Notes: generated by a model not told the origin, from the sequence alone. DNA of 64,000 bases from Leucothrix arctica (GCF_003172895.1 NZ_QGKL01000006.1:1-64000); one strand, 5' to 3'; positions 1-10,932 are shown, counted from the stretch's first letter. Program-made: numbers and translations.

Positions 1-443
<443 letters not shown>

Positions 444-651
444 AGTATTCACGTTTCCTTGTAGAACTTACATATTCAATCTACCATAATCAGTCTAAAT
501 ACTGTGTCCCCACGCAACTAAGTAGATCATTCTTGCGTATATAAATTTAAAGGATTGTGGCGTATGAAACGCCTCACAAACTGGTTAGCTTCGAAGCCAT
601 AAAGCTTTCAATCGCTTTAGCCCCTAATCAACACCGCTGCAAAGGTTCAAT

Positions 652-1344
652 ATGAAAAAAATACTACTCATCCTAGTTCTTATTACCGTTGCAGCTGCTG
701 TTTACTGGAAAACACGACCATCACCATTCGATACTGGTGACCAGTTGCTAGCAAGCGGTGATTCTGTCGCACTATTGGCAGGTCTCAACACTGAGGAGCT
801 ACCATCAGGTTGGGTGCATCGAAAATTTATGACGGTAAGCCCTGCGGACTATCAAATGGTCGAAGACGATGGGAAATCAGTGTTGCGCTGCTCCACAGAC
901 AATAGCGCGTCTATCTTTGCCCGTGATACTGCTATCCCGCTCGATACACTTCCAATGCTCTCATGGCGCTGGAAAGTCACTCAACCAATCGACAGTGACG
1001 TTGATGAAGCCACCCACGAAGGAGACGATCACCCTGTCCGATTCTATCTAACCTTCTCGAACGAGAACGGAGAGCGCCGTTCGATGGAAATTATCTGGAG
1101 TAACAAAAAGTATGCCTCAGGCGATTACAAAATAATCGGTAACTTTTACCACTACGTAGCAAATGGTCTAAATAGTAATGTCGGAAAATGGTTTGATCAG
1201 AAAGTCGACCTTAGACAACTATACAAAGACATCGGTGGTACTGGCACAGCAACACTCGAAACCCTTGGTTTCTTTTGTGATAGCGACGAAACCGCGGCCA
1301 AAAGTGAAGCTCTAGTCAGTGATGTCGTGCTTTCGGCAAATTAA
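652..1344 (+). CDS. DUF3047 family exported protein
   Basis: A 230-residue protein with an N-terminal hydrophobic segment (residues 3-18) that could be a signal peptide or membrane anchor. The body matches the DUF3047 family as I know it: a beta-rich domain with the LSWRWKV block (about residue 104), the VRFYLTFSN block, and a C-terminal stretch ending in LGFFCDSDET. The family is usually periplasmic and has no assigned activity. The start is supported by AAAGG eight bases upstream. It stands alone between the IS and a convergent small gene. Confidence 0.75.
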   Translation: MKKILLILVLITVAAAVYWKTRPSPFDTGDQLLASGDSVALLAGLNTEELPSGWVHRKFMTVSPADYQMVEDDGKSVLRCSTDNSASIFARDTAIPLDTLPMLSWRWKVTQPIDSDVDEATHEGDDHPVRFYLTFSNENGERRSMEIIWSNKKYASGDYKIIGNFYHYVANGLNSNVGKWFDQKVDLRQLYKDIGGTGTATLETLGFFCDSDETAAKSEALVSDVVLSAN

Positions 1345-1353
1345 AATTTACGT

Positions 1354-1563
1354 CTATCGAGCCTTGTGCTTTAACGCACAAGGTTTACAGATACAGGCTT
1401 TATTTTTAGCGGCCACTTCAACTTGATTGAGTAGGCTTTCTGGAAACGTAAATTTTTCGTCCATACACCAACACGGCTTATTACTGTTTGATAAATTACC
1501 GCAGTCATTAGCTTTATTACACAATGGGCAGTTTTCAGGACTGACGTACTCTTCATTACTCAT
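1354..1563 (-). CDS. Small cysteine-rich CWC-type protein
   Basis: The protein has about 69 residues if it begins at the ATG at 1563; an upstream start at 1641 would add 26 unconserved residues. It contains CPLCNKANDCG, then PCWC, and near the end CICKPC. This cysteine spacing is typical of the cysteine-rich CWC family of small bacterial proteins, probably metal-binding, with unknown function. It converges on the DUF3047 gene. The Shine-Dalgarno is weak, so the start is the main doubt. Confidence 0.65.
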   Translation of the reverse strand: MSNEEYVSPENCPLCNKANDCGNLSNSNKPCWCMDEKFTFPESLLNQVEVAAKNKACICKPCALKHKAR

Positions 1564-1645
1564 AAGCAGCTCATATAAAAAATCACGTGATCTTGGTTGT
1601 AATTTATCCATTCCAGATGCCTTGCAGTATCTGGTTACCAACCGC

Positions 1646-1870
1646 TTAGTCCTTGTGCTGTTGGTTCGTTTCCCCTTTGTAAATCATATATGTCTCAAAT
1701 ATATTAACCAATCCTATGATCAGGAAAAACCACGCGCCATTTTGAATCATCCAATTATCGCTTTCTATCAATCCTAGAAATAGAACCACTGCGCCTACAA
1801 ACCAAAGCAAGGTAACAGCACTTCGGAGGTATACTTTTTTAGAAATTTTCATCCAGTCAATCCCGATCAA
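1646..1870 (-). CDS. Small two-helix membrane protein
   Basis: A 74-residue protein with two hydrophobic segments (about residues 17-35 and 44-62) and charged ends, so probably an inner-membrane hairpin. I do not recognise a family. Translation could begin at the first ATG or at the ATG seven codons later (1852). It lies just upstream of the CWC-type gene on the same strand and could be cotranscribed with it. Confidence 0.5.
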   Translation of the reverse strand: MIGIDWMKISKKVYLRSAVTLLWFVGAVVLFLGLIESDNWMIQNGAWFFLIIGLVNIFETYMIYKGETNQQHKD

Positions 1871-1941
1871 TAATCATCAGTGCCATGGTAAACCAATGTC
1901 TTTAGTAGGCACGAATACTTTGACCTCTTTAATGATAAGTC

Positions 1942-2058
1942 TTACTCAGAAAACTCAATCAGAATTCCCTCGCCTGTTTCGGTATCAATCCCAACCAAGC
2001 ACTCACCAAGCACTCTAGGAATACTAGGGAGTAATTGAAATGCCCATTTAGGTCTCAT
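1942..2058 (-). CDS. Possible 38-residue ORF or gene remnant
   Basis: A short minus-strand frame runs from an ATG at 2058 to a TAA at 1942. It encodes a compact peptide with VLGECLVGIDTETGEG near its C-terminus, which reads like the end of a folded domain. It may be a tiny gene or the 3' remnant of a decayed one. The rest of 1871-2150 shows nothing I can identify. Confidence 0.25.
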   Translation of the reverse strand: MRPKWAFQLLPSIPRVLGECLVGIDTETGEGILIEFSE

Positions 2059-2150
2059 AAATTTAAGGTTCTTATTTGGTAGTTTGGGATTCTATTATTA
2101 CAACTCACCACTTGTTAGTTATGTTAATTAAGGTTTATTGAAAAGTCTTG

Positions 2151-3176
2151 TTAGGTATTTTCAGAACCACTCGGATTTAGAGTGTAGTCACCCTCTGGAA
2201 ACATACTAGTAACGGATTTGAAGCCTGACTCATGTACCTCTTTTTCTGTGGGGCTACCAGTATTAACTCTCACATTATCACTGAAAGTAGCATCTCCCGA
2301 GCAATGTACTTTTTTAAACTCAGTATCATGGAATTTAGCATTACTAAAATCTGTATTAAAAACACTAGATTTATTTAGTTTACAAAAACTAAACTCCGCA
2401 CCAGAGAAATCAGCTTTGTTTAATCGAGTTTTTTCCATAATTGCATAGGTAAAAATCGCATCTTTACATCTACAACTCTCAAAGCTTGAGGATTCAGAGT
2501 TTGCATACTCGAAGTTGGACTTCTCTAAATCAGATCCTTCAAAATCAATAATTTTACATTCAGACTTACTAAAGTCAGCACCAACAAGGTATGAACCTCT
2601 TAGATTTGCACTATTCAAAATATCATCGAAATGTTTTTTAAATAAGCCATCTTCCTTGAAAAGGAGATCAATCGTAACTTGAACTTCATTAGAAGGCGCG
2701 TTCGAATTATTAAGTTGATAATCTTTCTCTTGAGTTCTACTACGTATATATGAACACAGAATATTTGCAATAGTATTTCTATACTTATCTTCTTCAGTAG
2801 CTAAATAAAATAACGAGTAAATTCCACCAATTCTTACAGATATGTCGTCACCACCTAATAACTCAATAGATGACTTGAACCTGTCATCTATTCGATGCTT
2901 AATTTGCAGTTCAATTTGTTCTTTTTGATTAGCAGTTTGTTGAATCTGGATATCCACTTGCTTCTCTTGGTGATGGAGCCTAAGTGCAAAAAAGTATAGG
3001 GTAATAACTGCTGCTATATGAGTGAATATTTCAATATAACCACCACACTTTTCAGCTTCACATGTAAATTCAGAGAATAAACCTTTACTCAACCAAAAGT
3101 AATGTACCGCTATTACAATGCCGGCAAGTAATATAGGAAAAGACCATTTTATAATTTTCATAACGCTTTTCACCAT
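2151..3176 (-). CDS. Membrane-anchored pentapeptide-repeat protein
   Basis: A 341-residue protein with two N-terminal membrane segments (about residues 10-30 and 47-66). A glutamine-rich, probably coiled-coil stretch follows (70-95). The C-terminal region (about 190-270) carries pentapeptide repeats of the A(D/N)LXX type, seen as ANLRG, ADFSK, SDLEK, SNFEY, ADFSG and TDFSN. These fold as a right-handed beta-helix. The layout resembles other membrane-tethered pentapeptide proteins of unknown function. An alternative start is the ATG at 3161. It is AT-richer than its neighbours and looks accessory. Confidence 0.7.
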   Translation of the reverse strand: MVKSVMKIIKWSFPILLAGIVIAVHYFWLSKGLFSEFTCEAEKCGGYIEIFTHIAAVITLYFFALRLHHQEKQVDIQIQQTANQKEQIELQIKHRIDDRFKSSIELLGGDDISVRIGGIYSLFYLATEEDKYRNTIANILCSYIRSRTQEKDYQLNNSNAPSNEVQVTIDLLFKEDGLFKKHFDDILNSANLRGSYLVGADFSKSECKIIDFEGSDLEKSNFEYANSESSSFESCRCKDAIFTYAIMEKTRLNKADFSGAEFSFCKLNKSSVFNTDFSNAKFHDTEFKKVHCSGDATFSDNVRVNTGSPTEKEVHESGFKSVTSMFPEGDYTLNPSGSENT

Positions 3177-3534
3177 TAATTAATACGTAAAAACTAACTG
3201 AATAGTACCATTTTTACCCAAAGCAACAACGCTACATCTACAATATGGATGTATAAACATCTCCGAAAAAGCTAATTAATCCCAAGCCTTAACAATCAAC
3301 CGCACCACTATTCGCACACTCATTGTTATAGGCAATTTCAGCAATGCATCCAAGCCTACAACTCGCCTACGAGGCACACGAGCCGAAACAGTCTGTACAT
3401 ATTTTAAAATAATTCCAGCCAACATTTAAATAACAGCAATTACAACCGCTTGTGGACTACACTTCAATCCACGAAAAACATATACTCCAGAGTACAACTT
3501 AGGATTTATTCCACCCTACTCTAGGAGCGCAAAA
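3177..3534. other. Intergenic region, promoter side of two divergent genes
   Basis: These 358 bases separate the pentapeptide-repeat gene (minus) from the LysE-type exporter gene (plus). I see no convincing ORF or structured RNA. The right end carries a ribosome binding site (TAGGAGCG, about 3523-3530) for the exporter. Promoters for both genes presumably lie here, but no strong -35/-10 pair stands out. Confidence 0.5.
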
Positions 3535-4164
3535 ATGGACCTGACAACATGGCTTGCTTACTTAGGCGTCGTATCGCTATTAATAGCAACGCCCGGGCCT
3601 TCATGTTTGTTAGCGACGCTCCACGGATACCAATACGGGGTTAAAAAAACTAACGCGACCATCATCGGGGATGTCACGGGGAGTTTTATCCTTATGCTTA
3701 TCTCAGCATTGGGACTTGGAGTATTACTTGCCTCTTCTGACACGCTCTTCATCGTGCTCAAAATTGCAGGTGCGGCATACCTTGTTTACCTAGGCGTTCA
3801 AACATGGCGTAAGCCTGTCACGACAACGGATCCTTTAGCCGTTGATGGCAAAGCCGACGAGTCATCTCGGCAGCTATTTAAAAAAGGCCTTATCACCAGC
3901 CTTACTAACCCAAAAGACCTACTGTTTTTTGCGGCACTTTTTCCAGCATTTTTAAATAACCAACAACCGTTCTTCACACAGTTAACCATCCTAATGGTGA
4001 CATGGATCACGGTGAATTATGTGATTACACTGCTGTATGCCATCGCTGGTACCAAAGTGAATAAACAATTTTCTAAACCGAGCTTTATGAAAGTATTTAA
4101 CCGCGTGACCGGTGGTATTTTCATAAGTTTCGGTGCGCTACTGGCTGGCTCTACGAGTTCTTAA
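3535..4164 (+). CDS. LysE/RhtB-family amino-acid exporter
   Basis: A 209-residue inner-membrane protein with about six hydrophobic segments. The N-terminal ATPGPSCLL block (about residues 18-26) is the signature of the LysE/RhtB translocator family, as is LTNPKDLLFFAALFP near residue 124. Members export amino acids such as homoserine, threonine or lysine; the substrate here cannot be told from sequence. The start is supported by TAGGAGCG upstream. It appears monocistronic. Confidence 0.88.
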   Translation: MDLTTWLAYLGVVSLLIATPGPSCLLATLHGYQYGVKKTNATIIGDVTGSFILMLISALGLGVLLASSDTLFIVLKIAGAAYLVYLGVQTWRKPVTTTDPLAVDGKADESSRQLFKKGLITSLTNPKDLLFFAALFPAFLNNQQPFFTQLTILMVTWITVNYVITLLYAIAGTKVNKQFSKPSFMKVFNRVTGGIFISFGALLAGSTSS

Positions 4165-4260
4165 ACGCCGTCATCACGTACAAAAAACAACACTTTTAAT
4201 AATAATTTTTGAACATTTCTAATTATTATTAACACATAAAACTACTAACACACCGACGAT

Positions 4261-6033
4261 ATGCCTCGAATGCGGACCACAAAAGCAATTAGAAAGATCT
4301 GGCAACACTGGCTGGAAAACGAACGTATTCAGTTATCGCAACCTGACGCTCCCATGCACCTTGCATTGGTGGGACTCATTACCGGTTTTTTAGCGGGTGG
4401 TGTGATCATTGTTTTCCGACTACTCGTCGAGACAATTCAAGAGAATATTCTCCCCGGTCAAGGCTCAGAAAACTATGAAGGTTTAGATGCGTTTGGTCGC
4501 TTCTTGCTGCCTGTATTAGGCGGTATTTTACTCGCCTTATTATTCTATTTTTACTCAACAAAAAACCTGCGTGTTTTAGGTATCGCTAAAGTGATCGACA
4601 GACTGACTTACCATCAAGGTTACTTCAGTGTTCGTGGGTTTATGTTGCAGTTCTTTGGTGCCGCTATCGCTATAATTTGCGGTCACTCCGTAGGTCGAGA
4701 AGGCCCACACGTTTACCTTGGCGCATCCATCAGTAGTTTGTTTGCACAGAGCGTATCGCTGCCTAATAACAGTATGCGTACCATGGTGGCCTGTGGCGCA
4801 GCGGCAGGTATTGCAGCGTCATTTAACACACCACTGGCGGGCGTATTATTCGCACTAGAAGTGGTGATGATGGAGTTCAGCCTTGCGAGCTTCATTCCCA
4901 TCATGCTGGCTTCAGTGGTTGCCACTAGCTTGTCTAACGCAGTGTTTGGTATCGAGCCCTCTTTCGTTGTGCCAGATATGAATTTAAGCTCGCTCAAACA
5001 GTTGCCAATTATTATCGTGCTAGGCGTGTGTATCGGTGGCGCTGCGGCCCTGATGAACCACATGTTAGAAAACATATCCAAACACACACGTGAGATAGAG
5101 ATCTGGTGGAAGCTAGCTGCCGCCGGTGTTATTGCAGGCATATGCTCAGTGATTGAGCCAGCAGTCATGGGCGTTGGTTATGACACGGTTATCAATCTAT
5201 TAAGAGACCCGCAATCATTCACCGTATTAGCGCTGTTTAGCCTCGTGGCCTTTAAGTTGGTCGCGACGAGCTTCTGTGTTGGGTTGGGTGTGCCTGCGGG
5301 AATGATTGGCCCTGCCTTTATTATAGGTGCAGGTATCGGTGCTATCGCTGGGTTTGCAGTGAGTTTTACCGAAGGTTGGACGCCTGCAGATATTGGCTTC
5401 TACGCCCTACTCGGCATGGGCGCAATGGTTGGCGCTAGCTTACAAGCCCCCCTTGCCGCACTGACTGCGATTATCGAGCTCACTTACAGTCCGGGCATCG
5501 TTATGCCGGGCATGTTAACCATTATTGCCGCACAGCTGACTTCACGCGTTATCTTCAAGAAAGAGTCGCTGTTTCTCACCATGCTACGCAGCAATGAGCA
5601 GGACTACCAAGTCAATCCTGCTTCTAAAGTTTTGCAGCAAATTGGTGTTGCTAGCGTACTGGCTAGAAACTTCACACGCTCCACGCGAGTCATCACACAG
5701 AGTCGTGCCGAGGATATTGTGAAGAGTCAGATAGAGTGGATTATATTGAGTGAAAATGGCGCACCAACTCGCGCATTCCCGACGGTGGATTTAGCGAAAT
5801 ACCTGAGTTTAAGTACTGAAGATTTAGCTGAGATTGACTTAATCAACATCCCTGGTGGACGTTTACACTTAGACCCAATCTCGCTGCAAAAGAACCTCTA
5901 CGAAGCGCACCAAAAGTTCCAGTCTGGGGCTGAGGCATTGTTCGTGGTATTTAAAGAGAAAGAAGCCACCGACCAGTCCAGAATTTATGGAGTGTTAGTT
6001 CCGGACATGGTCGAAGCGGCTTATCGTATCTAG
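4261..6033 (+). CDS. ClC-family chloride channel or H+/Cl- antiporter
   Basis: A 590-residue protein. Residues about 30-440 form the ClC membrane domain, with the selectivity-filter motifs GREGPHVYLG (about 148-157) and GVPAGMIGPAFIIG near residue 343. The glutamate in GREGP is the gating glutamate of the family. The C-terminal 130 residues are soluble and resemble a degenerate CBS-type regulatory region. No Shine-Dalgarno is obvious before the ATG, so the start is less certain. The exporter upstream is unrelated. Confidence 0.9.
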   Translation: MPRMRTTKAIRKIWQHWLENERIQLSQPDAPMHLALVGLITGFLAGGVIIVFRLLVETIQENILPGQGSENYEGLDAFGRFLLPVLGGILLALLFYFYSTKNLRVLGIAKVIDRLTYHQGYFSVRGFMLQFFGAAIAIICGHSVGREGPHVYLGASISSLFAQSVSLPNNSMRTMVACGAAAGIAASFNTPLAGVLFALEVVMMEFSLASFIPIMLASVVATSLSNAVFGIEPSFVVPDMNLSSLKQLPIIIVLGVCIGGAAALMNHMLENISKHTREIEIWWKLAAAGVIAGICSVIEPAVMGVGYDTVINLLRDPQSFTVLALFSLVAFKLVATSFCVGLGVPAGMIGPAFIIGAGIGAIAGFAVSFTEGWTPADIGFYALLGMGAMVGASLQAPLAALTAIIELTYSPGIVMPGMLTIIAAQLTSRVIFKKESLFLTMLRSNEQDYQVNPASKVLQQIGVASVLARNFTRSTRVITQSRAEDIVKSQIEWIILSENGAPTRAFPTVDLAKYLSLSTEDLAEIDLINIPGGRLHLDPISLQKNLYEAHQKFQSGAEALFVVFKEKEATDQSRIYGVLVPDMVEAAYRI

Positions 6034-6074
6034 GCCAGTTGAGTTGTGTTTAGCCCAACTTAATCTAAGCTAAC

Positions 6075-7058
6075 CTAGTCTTCGTCTTTATCAGAGTAGG
6101 CAAACTTGGTTAGGCTCTTATCGTCACGCTTTGACATCCCTTGAGGATGCTCAGGGTCGACTTGTAAGTCAGTCACATTAGTCGCGTTGCGCTTGCCTTG
6201 TTTAAGCAAGTTCAACACGTTCATACCGCGATAGCACAGCTCTTTAAACGCAGGCACAACACCTTCAAGCTCAGTCGAGCGCTGTGTGATACCCAACGGC
6301 TTCAAAATGTGGTGATTAGCGCCATGAACACTCAGCTGACGACGGCTCTCTGCCGAGCCATAACTAGTCGTCAAAGACACATTAAAGTCCACGTTCTCCA
6401 CACGATGCGGTGAATGCTGCGGCCAACTAATGGCTTCGCCCGGCTGCAACTCATGACTAATGGCATGATCATCATACCAACGCTCATAAGGAATATCTTC
6501 ATGGCGGTCTTGGCCAATAATTTCTTCAATATACGTCTGCGGTGTGAAACGTTCATCTCGTGCAGGATAAACCCAAACACGCTTGCGACCTTTTAAATGC
6601 CACAACATATTCGCATCTGCATCGATATGACAGTAAACCTGCACACCCGGTGACGACAAGATCAGTGCACTAAAGGCCGATTTAGCATTGGTAATATGAT
6701 CACATTTATCATTGATGGTCACGTACATCTGCCTGATTAGCTCGGCATACTCGCCGTTATACTTATCAATATTGATGACGTTGACCCACATACGGCCGCG
6801 CTGCAATGCTTCTAAAATCTCTGCGCCAGTGTTATCTGCAATATGGACAGGCGTCCAGTCTTGATGATTTTCAGGGTCAAAGCCCATGGTGTAACACTGC
6901 AACCACTTACGTGGATAGTTATCTAATAATGCTGTTAGCGTTTCGTCGCTAAACAGATCCAGCTTGTGATAAGTATGGGGGGATACTTGGGGTACTTTAC
7001 CGAAGTTATTAAACTCGTCCGCACTCCACTGAATACACTCGGAATAATTCTTTGCCAT
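6075..7058 (-). CDS. Cupin/JmjC-like oxygenase family protein
   Basis: A 327-residue protein of the cupin-like (JmjC-related) superfamily. The iron-binding HxD appears in VYCHIDADANMLWHLKGRKRVWVYP-like sequence (around residue 147), and the distal histidine is in QHSPHRVEN (about 217). This arrangement suggests a 2-oxoglutarate/Fe(II)-type hydroxylase fold, although the substrate is unknown. Family members often modify proteins or secondary metabolites. It converges with the ClC gene and has no partner in an operon. Confidence 0.7.
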   Translation of the reverse strand: MAKNYSECIQWSADEFNNFGKVPQVSPHTYHKLDLFSDETLTALLDNYPRKWLQCYTMGFDPENHQDWTPVHIADNTGAEILEALQRGRMWVNVINIDKYNGEYAELIRQMYVTINDKCDHITNAKSAFSALILSSPGVQVYCHIDADANMLWHLKGRKRVWVYPARDERFTPQTYIEEIIGQDRHEDIPYERWYDDHAISHELQPGEAISWPQHSPHRVENVDFNVSLTTSYGSAESRRQLSVHGANHHILKPLGITQRSTELEGVVPAFKELCYRGMNVLNLLKQGKRNATNVTDLQVDPEHPQGMSKRDDKSLTKFAYSDKDED

Positions 7059-7158
7059 AATTCAAACTCTATACTGTTTTTATTGATTAATTGAGTAAGA
7101 TTAATTACTTAATAACCAGTATAGAGTCACAGACAGTAGCCTGACAAACTTTTATAGA

Positions 7159-7926
7159 TTAGTGGCTTAAACGCAGCTTAGCTTGTGACTTTTGCAGGGT
7201 AATCTGCATCTGAGTTTGCAGTGTATTGGCCAGCTCTTTACGAGGCATGTCACCTGTTTCAACGGGGGGTAAGAAATAGACATTAGCGTTTAAGTCCTTA
7301 CAACCCAACACCGCCCACAAGTTAGCTATGAGCGTTTGCTTACCAATATAAGGCACTCGCTCACTCTGTTGCGCATCCGTATTATTATCGGTGTAGTGAA
7401 TAACAATAGGCTGAACAGGTGCAGACACCTTAATCGGTGCGCCAAACAAACGGGCATGAAGTCGACCCACGACCTTGCCGTCAGTGGTTGTACCTTCGGG
7501 GAAAATAAGGATTTGGCTTTTCTCTTCCAACCCCTCAACAATCGCTGCACTCGCCGCTTCTGCAGCCGTGCGATCGCCACGCACAATAAACAATGTGTTT
7601 ACCTTGCGAGCTAACCAACCAATCACAGGCCAACTGCTGATTTCTGATTTAGACAAAAACCGAGGACTCGCCACGCTGGCAACCAAAGGAATATCTAACC
7701 ACGAGACATGGTTCGCAATAAACAACACCGGCCCATCAATAGGCTCGCCCTGCTGATTAATCGTGATACCAAGGATGTGACATGACTTAGCAAACCACTG
7801 TCTAATACGTGCCTGAACTTCTGGGTTTTGCGCGCTACGTTTCTTAATTCGAGTTTGATAAAACACCAACCAAACACCCGAAAATAAATGCGCAAACATG
7901 CGTAAAAACTTCAGCACTTTTATCAT
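7159..7926 (-). CDS. Lysophospholipid acyltransferase (PlsC type)
   Basis: A 255-residue protein with the HX4D acyltransferase motif in NHVSWLDIP (about residues 71-79) and the FPEGTTTDG substrate-binding motif (about 141-149). It is predicted to transfer an acyl chain to 1-acyl-glycerol-3-phosphate or another lysolipid at the inner membrane; an N-terminal hydrophobic segment fits. It lies 7 bp downstream of lpxH on the same strand, so the two lipid-metabolism genes are probably cotranscribed. Which lysolipid it uses is unknown. Confidence 0.88.
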   Translation of the reverse strand: MIKVLKFLRMFAHLFSGVWLVFYQTRIKKRSAQNPEVQARIRQWFAKSCHILGITINQQGEPIDGPVLFIANHVSWLDIPLVASVASPRFLSKSEISSWPVIGWLARKVNTLFIVRGDRTAAEAASAAIVEGLEEKSQILIFPEGTTTDGKVVGRLHARLFGAPIKVSAPVQPIVIHYTDNNTDAQQSERVPYIGKQTLIANLWAVLGCKDLNANVYFLPPVETGDMPRKELANTLQTQMQITLQKSQAKLRLSH

Positions 7927-7933
7927 GTCGAAA

Positions 7934-8662
7934 TTAACTCAGTTTGAAAGTATCAGCATTGACTTCTAAACAACTCATTTGCTCATACCAGTCACCCAAT
8001 ACAACACGCTTTGCAGGTTGGCCCGCAAGCTCAAACTCATGAATAGCGGGACGATGAGTATGGCCGTGGATCAATTGCTGAACCCCTGCTTCCTGCATCG
8101 CTAACTCAACCGCTTGCTGATTCACATCCATAATCTCGGATGACTTCTCTTTCATTTTCGCTTGGCTTGCTTGACGAATACGATCAGCCTCGGCCACACG
8201 TTGTTCAAAGCTAAAGCTCAAAAATTGCTTACGACGCTCGACGTCATAAAACATTTTGCGTAACTCTATGTACTCAACATCGTCAGTACATAAGGTGTCA
8301 CCGTGCATCAATAAGGTCTGTGTGCCGTATAGATCGATAACTTTCTTTTCTGGTAATAACTCGCAACCAGTCATTTCAGAAAAACGCTCGCCAACTAAGA
8401 AGTCTCGGTTGCCGTGCGTAAAATACAACTGGGTGCCGCTGTCAGATAACTGACGCAGGCCACCCAGTAATGGCGTCACTATTTGGCCGGCTGGCGAGTC
8501 AACAATATCGTCACCAATCCAATACTCAAACAGGTCGCCCAAGATATACAGCGAGTCCGCTTTACCGTGGATGCTACCAAGGAACTGCATAAACGCCTGC
8601 ACAATGTGAGGACGCTTAGCGTCTAAATGTAAATCCGAAATAAACCAAGTACTCTTCTGCAT
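7934..8662 (-). CDS. lpxH: UDP-2,3-diacylglucosamine diphosphatase
   Basis: A 242-residue metallophosphoesterase that hydrolyses UDP-2,3-diacylglucosamine to lipid X in lipid A synthesis, peripheral to the inner membrane. The metal-binding motifs are in order: SDLHLD (residues 9-14), GDLFEYWIGDD (about 42-52), HGNRDFLVG (about 84-92) and GHTHRP near residue 199. Length and motifs match the LpxH family well. It sits between the peptidyl-prolyl isomerase and acyltransferase genes, an arrangement usual in gammaproteobacteria, opposite cysS. Confidence 0.95.
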   Translation of the reverse strand: MQKSTWFISDLHLDAKRPHIVQAFMQFLGSIHGKADSLYILGDLFEYWIGDDIVDSPAGQIVTPLLGGLRQLSDSGTQLYFTHGNRDFLVGERFSEMTGCELLPEKKVIDLYGTQTLLMHGDTLCTDDVEYIELRKMFYDVERRKQFLSFSFEQRVAEADRIRQASQAKMKEKSSEIMDVNQQAVELAMQEAGVQQLIHGHTHRPAIHEFELAGQPAKRVVLGDWYEQMSCLEVNADTFKLS

Positions 8663-8676
8663 ATCTAAGACCTCAA

Positions 8677-9318
8677 TTACTCAACAATAGTCATGCTGTT
8701 GATAGTGATAGTCTCTGTAGGCACGTCACCGTGGTAGCCTTTTTGGCCAGTCTCTACTGCAGCGATTAGATCAACAACATCCATACCGTCAGTTACTTTA
8801 CCAAATACTGTGTAGCCCCAACCTGCTGGAGACTCACTTGTAAAGTTTAGGAAGTCGTTGTCTTTCAAGTTGATGAAGAACTGTGAAGACGCAGAATGAG
8901 GATCGTTAGTACGAGCCATTGCCAACGTACCACGGTCATTTTTCAAGCCGTTGTTAGCTTCATTCTTTACAGGAGGACGCTTGTCTGCTTTCTCAGACAT
9001 GTCAGGATTCATACCACCACCCTGAACCATGAAATTAGGAATTACGCGGTGAAAGATCACACCTTCATAAAAACCATCTTTGATATACGCTTCGATGTTA
9101 GCAACCGTTAAAGGTGCTTTTTCAGCGTCAAGCTCAAGCATGATTACGCCCTTGCTAGTATCCATTTTTACATTAGTCATCGACTTTTTATCTCCAGGAG
9201 GTTGTGTTTGTGGTTTAGTACTTGGTTCAGCCACTACTTCTGCAGACTTGTGTGAGTCAGCATTGCAGCCACTGATTAAAACGAAAAAGGTCAGAAATCC
9301 TATCAGAAAACGATTCAT
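8677..9318 (-). CDS. Peptidyl-prolyl cis-trans isomerase, cyclophilin lipoprotein
   Basis: A 213-residue cyclophilin-type isomerase. Residues 1-18 form a lipoprotein signal with lipobox LISGC (Cys18), so the mature protein should be membrane-anchored in the periplasm. The catalytic region shows [15 protein letters not shown] (around residue 84) and the SQFFINL block (about 145). Its place beside lpxH and opposite cysS is that of ppiB in relatives, but ppiB is normally cytoplasmic without a lipid anchor. The linker after the signal is rich in Pro, Gln and Lys. Confidence 0.9.
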   Translation of the reverse strand: MNRFLIGFLTFFVLISGCNADSHKSAEVVAEPSTKPQTQPPGDKKSMTNVKMDTSKGVIMLELDAEKAPLTVANIEAYIKDGFYEGVIFHRVIPNFMVQGGGMNPDMSEKADKRPPVKNEANNGLKNDRGTLAMARTNDPHSASSQFFINLKDNDFLNFTSESPAGWGYTVFGKVTDGMDVVDLIAAVETGQKGYHGDVPTETITINSMTIVE

Positions 9319-9546
9319 AGTTTCATCCTAGATTATTCTTTGCATTAAATGGCGCATGATAGCTGATTCATTGGGTCGCTGCTACTTTCCACAACACCTC
9401 TACTAGCTCAAGCTTTAAACAAAAAAAACACCTTGCTAAAACACGACTATTTATAGCCTTTAAAGCGCTGCTCATAGCAGATTCAAAATACCTCTGATAC
9501 TATGCGATGAAGCCCTATCACACTCATCGGTACGTTGAAAAAATAT

Positions 9547-10932
9547 ATGTTACAGATCTATAACAGCCTAACTAATAAGAAAGAAAAATTTGAACCACGC
9601 ACAGCTGGTGAAGTAAAACTTTACGTCTGCGGTATGACGGTATACGACCACTGCCACCTTGGCCATGCACGCGTATTAGTTGCCTTTGATGTGGTTTATC
9701 GTTACCTACAAGCACGTGGTTTGAATGTAACTTATGTGCGTAACATCACTGATATTGATGACAAGATCATTGCGCGTGCAAACGAGAATGGCGAAGAGTT
9801 TTTGGCATTGACTGAGCGTTTCATTGACGCGATGCATGAAGACGAGCGTGCGCTGGGTGTACTACCGCCTACACATGAGCCAAAAGCGACTGAGAATATT
9901 CCAGAGATCATTGCGATGATCGAGACGCTTATTGAGAAAGGCAATGCTTACCAAGGTAAGAGCGGTGACGTTTACTTTGACGTTTCAAGCTTCCCTGACT
10001 ACGGCAAGCTGTCTGGTCGTAAAGTTGAAGACTTACGTGCTGGCGAGCGTGTTGCGGTTGACACCTCAAAGAAAGATCCACTAGATTTCGTTCTTTGGAA
10101 ACCTGCTAAAGAAGGCGAGCCTTCTTGGGAGTCTCCATGGGGCAACGGTCGTCCGGGCTGGCACATTGAGTGCTCTGCTATGTCGACTAAGATTCTGGGT
10201 AATAGCTTTGATATTCACGGTGGCGGACACGATCTTCAGTTCCCTCATCATGAAAACGAGATTGCACAGAGTGAAGCTTGCACTGGTGAGCACTTTGCAA
10301 ACTACTGGATGCACAACGGCTTTATCCGTATTGATGACGAGAAAATGTCTAAGTCTTTGGGCAACTTCTTCACTATTCGTGACGTGCTAAAGACTTACTC
10401 TCCAGAAGCAGTGCGTTACTTCTTGATCTCTAGCAACTACCGCAGCCCGCTTAACTACAGCACTGAGTCACTTGACGCCGCTACATCTGCCCTTGACCGT
10501 TTGTACAACGCGCTACGTGGCATTCCAGAAGTGGAATACACGCGTTGGACAGCTTATGAAGATAAGTTTTACGCGGCGATGGATGATGACTTTAATACGG
10601 CTGAGGCGTTGGCTTCGTTGTTTGAGTTGGCACGTGACGTAAACAAATTGAACCAGACTAAGGGTGAAGCAGAAGCTGCACCGTTGGCTGCTTTGTTGAA
10701 GCACTTGGGTGGTTTACTTGGATTGTTGCAGCAAGACCCTGATCAGTGGCTACAGAAAGATGCTGGCGAAGATGGTTTGGATGCTGACGCGATTGAAGCG
10801 AAGATTCAAGAACGTATTCAGGCTAAAGCTGATAAGGACTGGGGTAAGGCTGATGGCATTCGTGATGAATTGAAGGCTGCTGGTGTTACGTTGGAAGATA
10901 AAGGTACTGAGACTTCTTGGCGTCGTGACTAA
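9547..10932 (+). CDS. cysS: Cysteinyl-tRNA synthetase
   Basis: A class I aminoacyl-tRNA synthetase of 461 residues that charges tRNA-Cys. It shows the HIGH-type motif as HLGHA (about residue 34), the KMSKS loop (about 265) and the zinc-binding histidines and cysteine around [15 protein letters not shown] prefer the ATG at 9547 over the in-frame TTG at 9535, because the family begins M-L-Q-I-Y-N. Codon use is that of a highly expressed gene. A strong terminator follows. Confidence 0.96.
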   Translation: MLQIYNSLTNKKEKFEPRTAGEVKLYVCGMTVYDHCHLGHARVLVAFDVVYRYLQARGLNVTYVRNITDIDDKIIARANENGEEFLALTERFIDAMHEDERALGVLPPTHEPKATENIPEIIAMIETLIEKGNAYQGKSGDVYFDVSSFPDYGKLSGRKVEDLRAGERVAVDTSKKDPLDFVLWKPAKEGEPSWESPWGNGRPGWHIECSAMSTKILGNSFDIHGGGHDLQFPHHENEIAQSEACTGEHFANYWMHNGFIRIDDEKMSKSLGNFFTIRDVLKTYSPEAVRYFLISSNYRSPLNYSTESLDAATSALDRLYNALRGIPEVEYTRWTAYEDKFYAAMDDDFNTAEALASLFELARDVNKLNQTKGEAEAAPLAALLKHLGGLLGLLQQDPDQWLQKDAGEDGLDADAIEAKIQERIQAKADKDWGKADGIRDELKAAGVTLEDKGTETSWRRD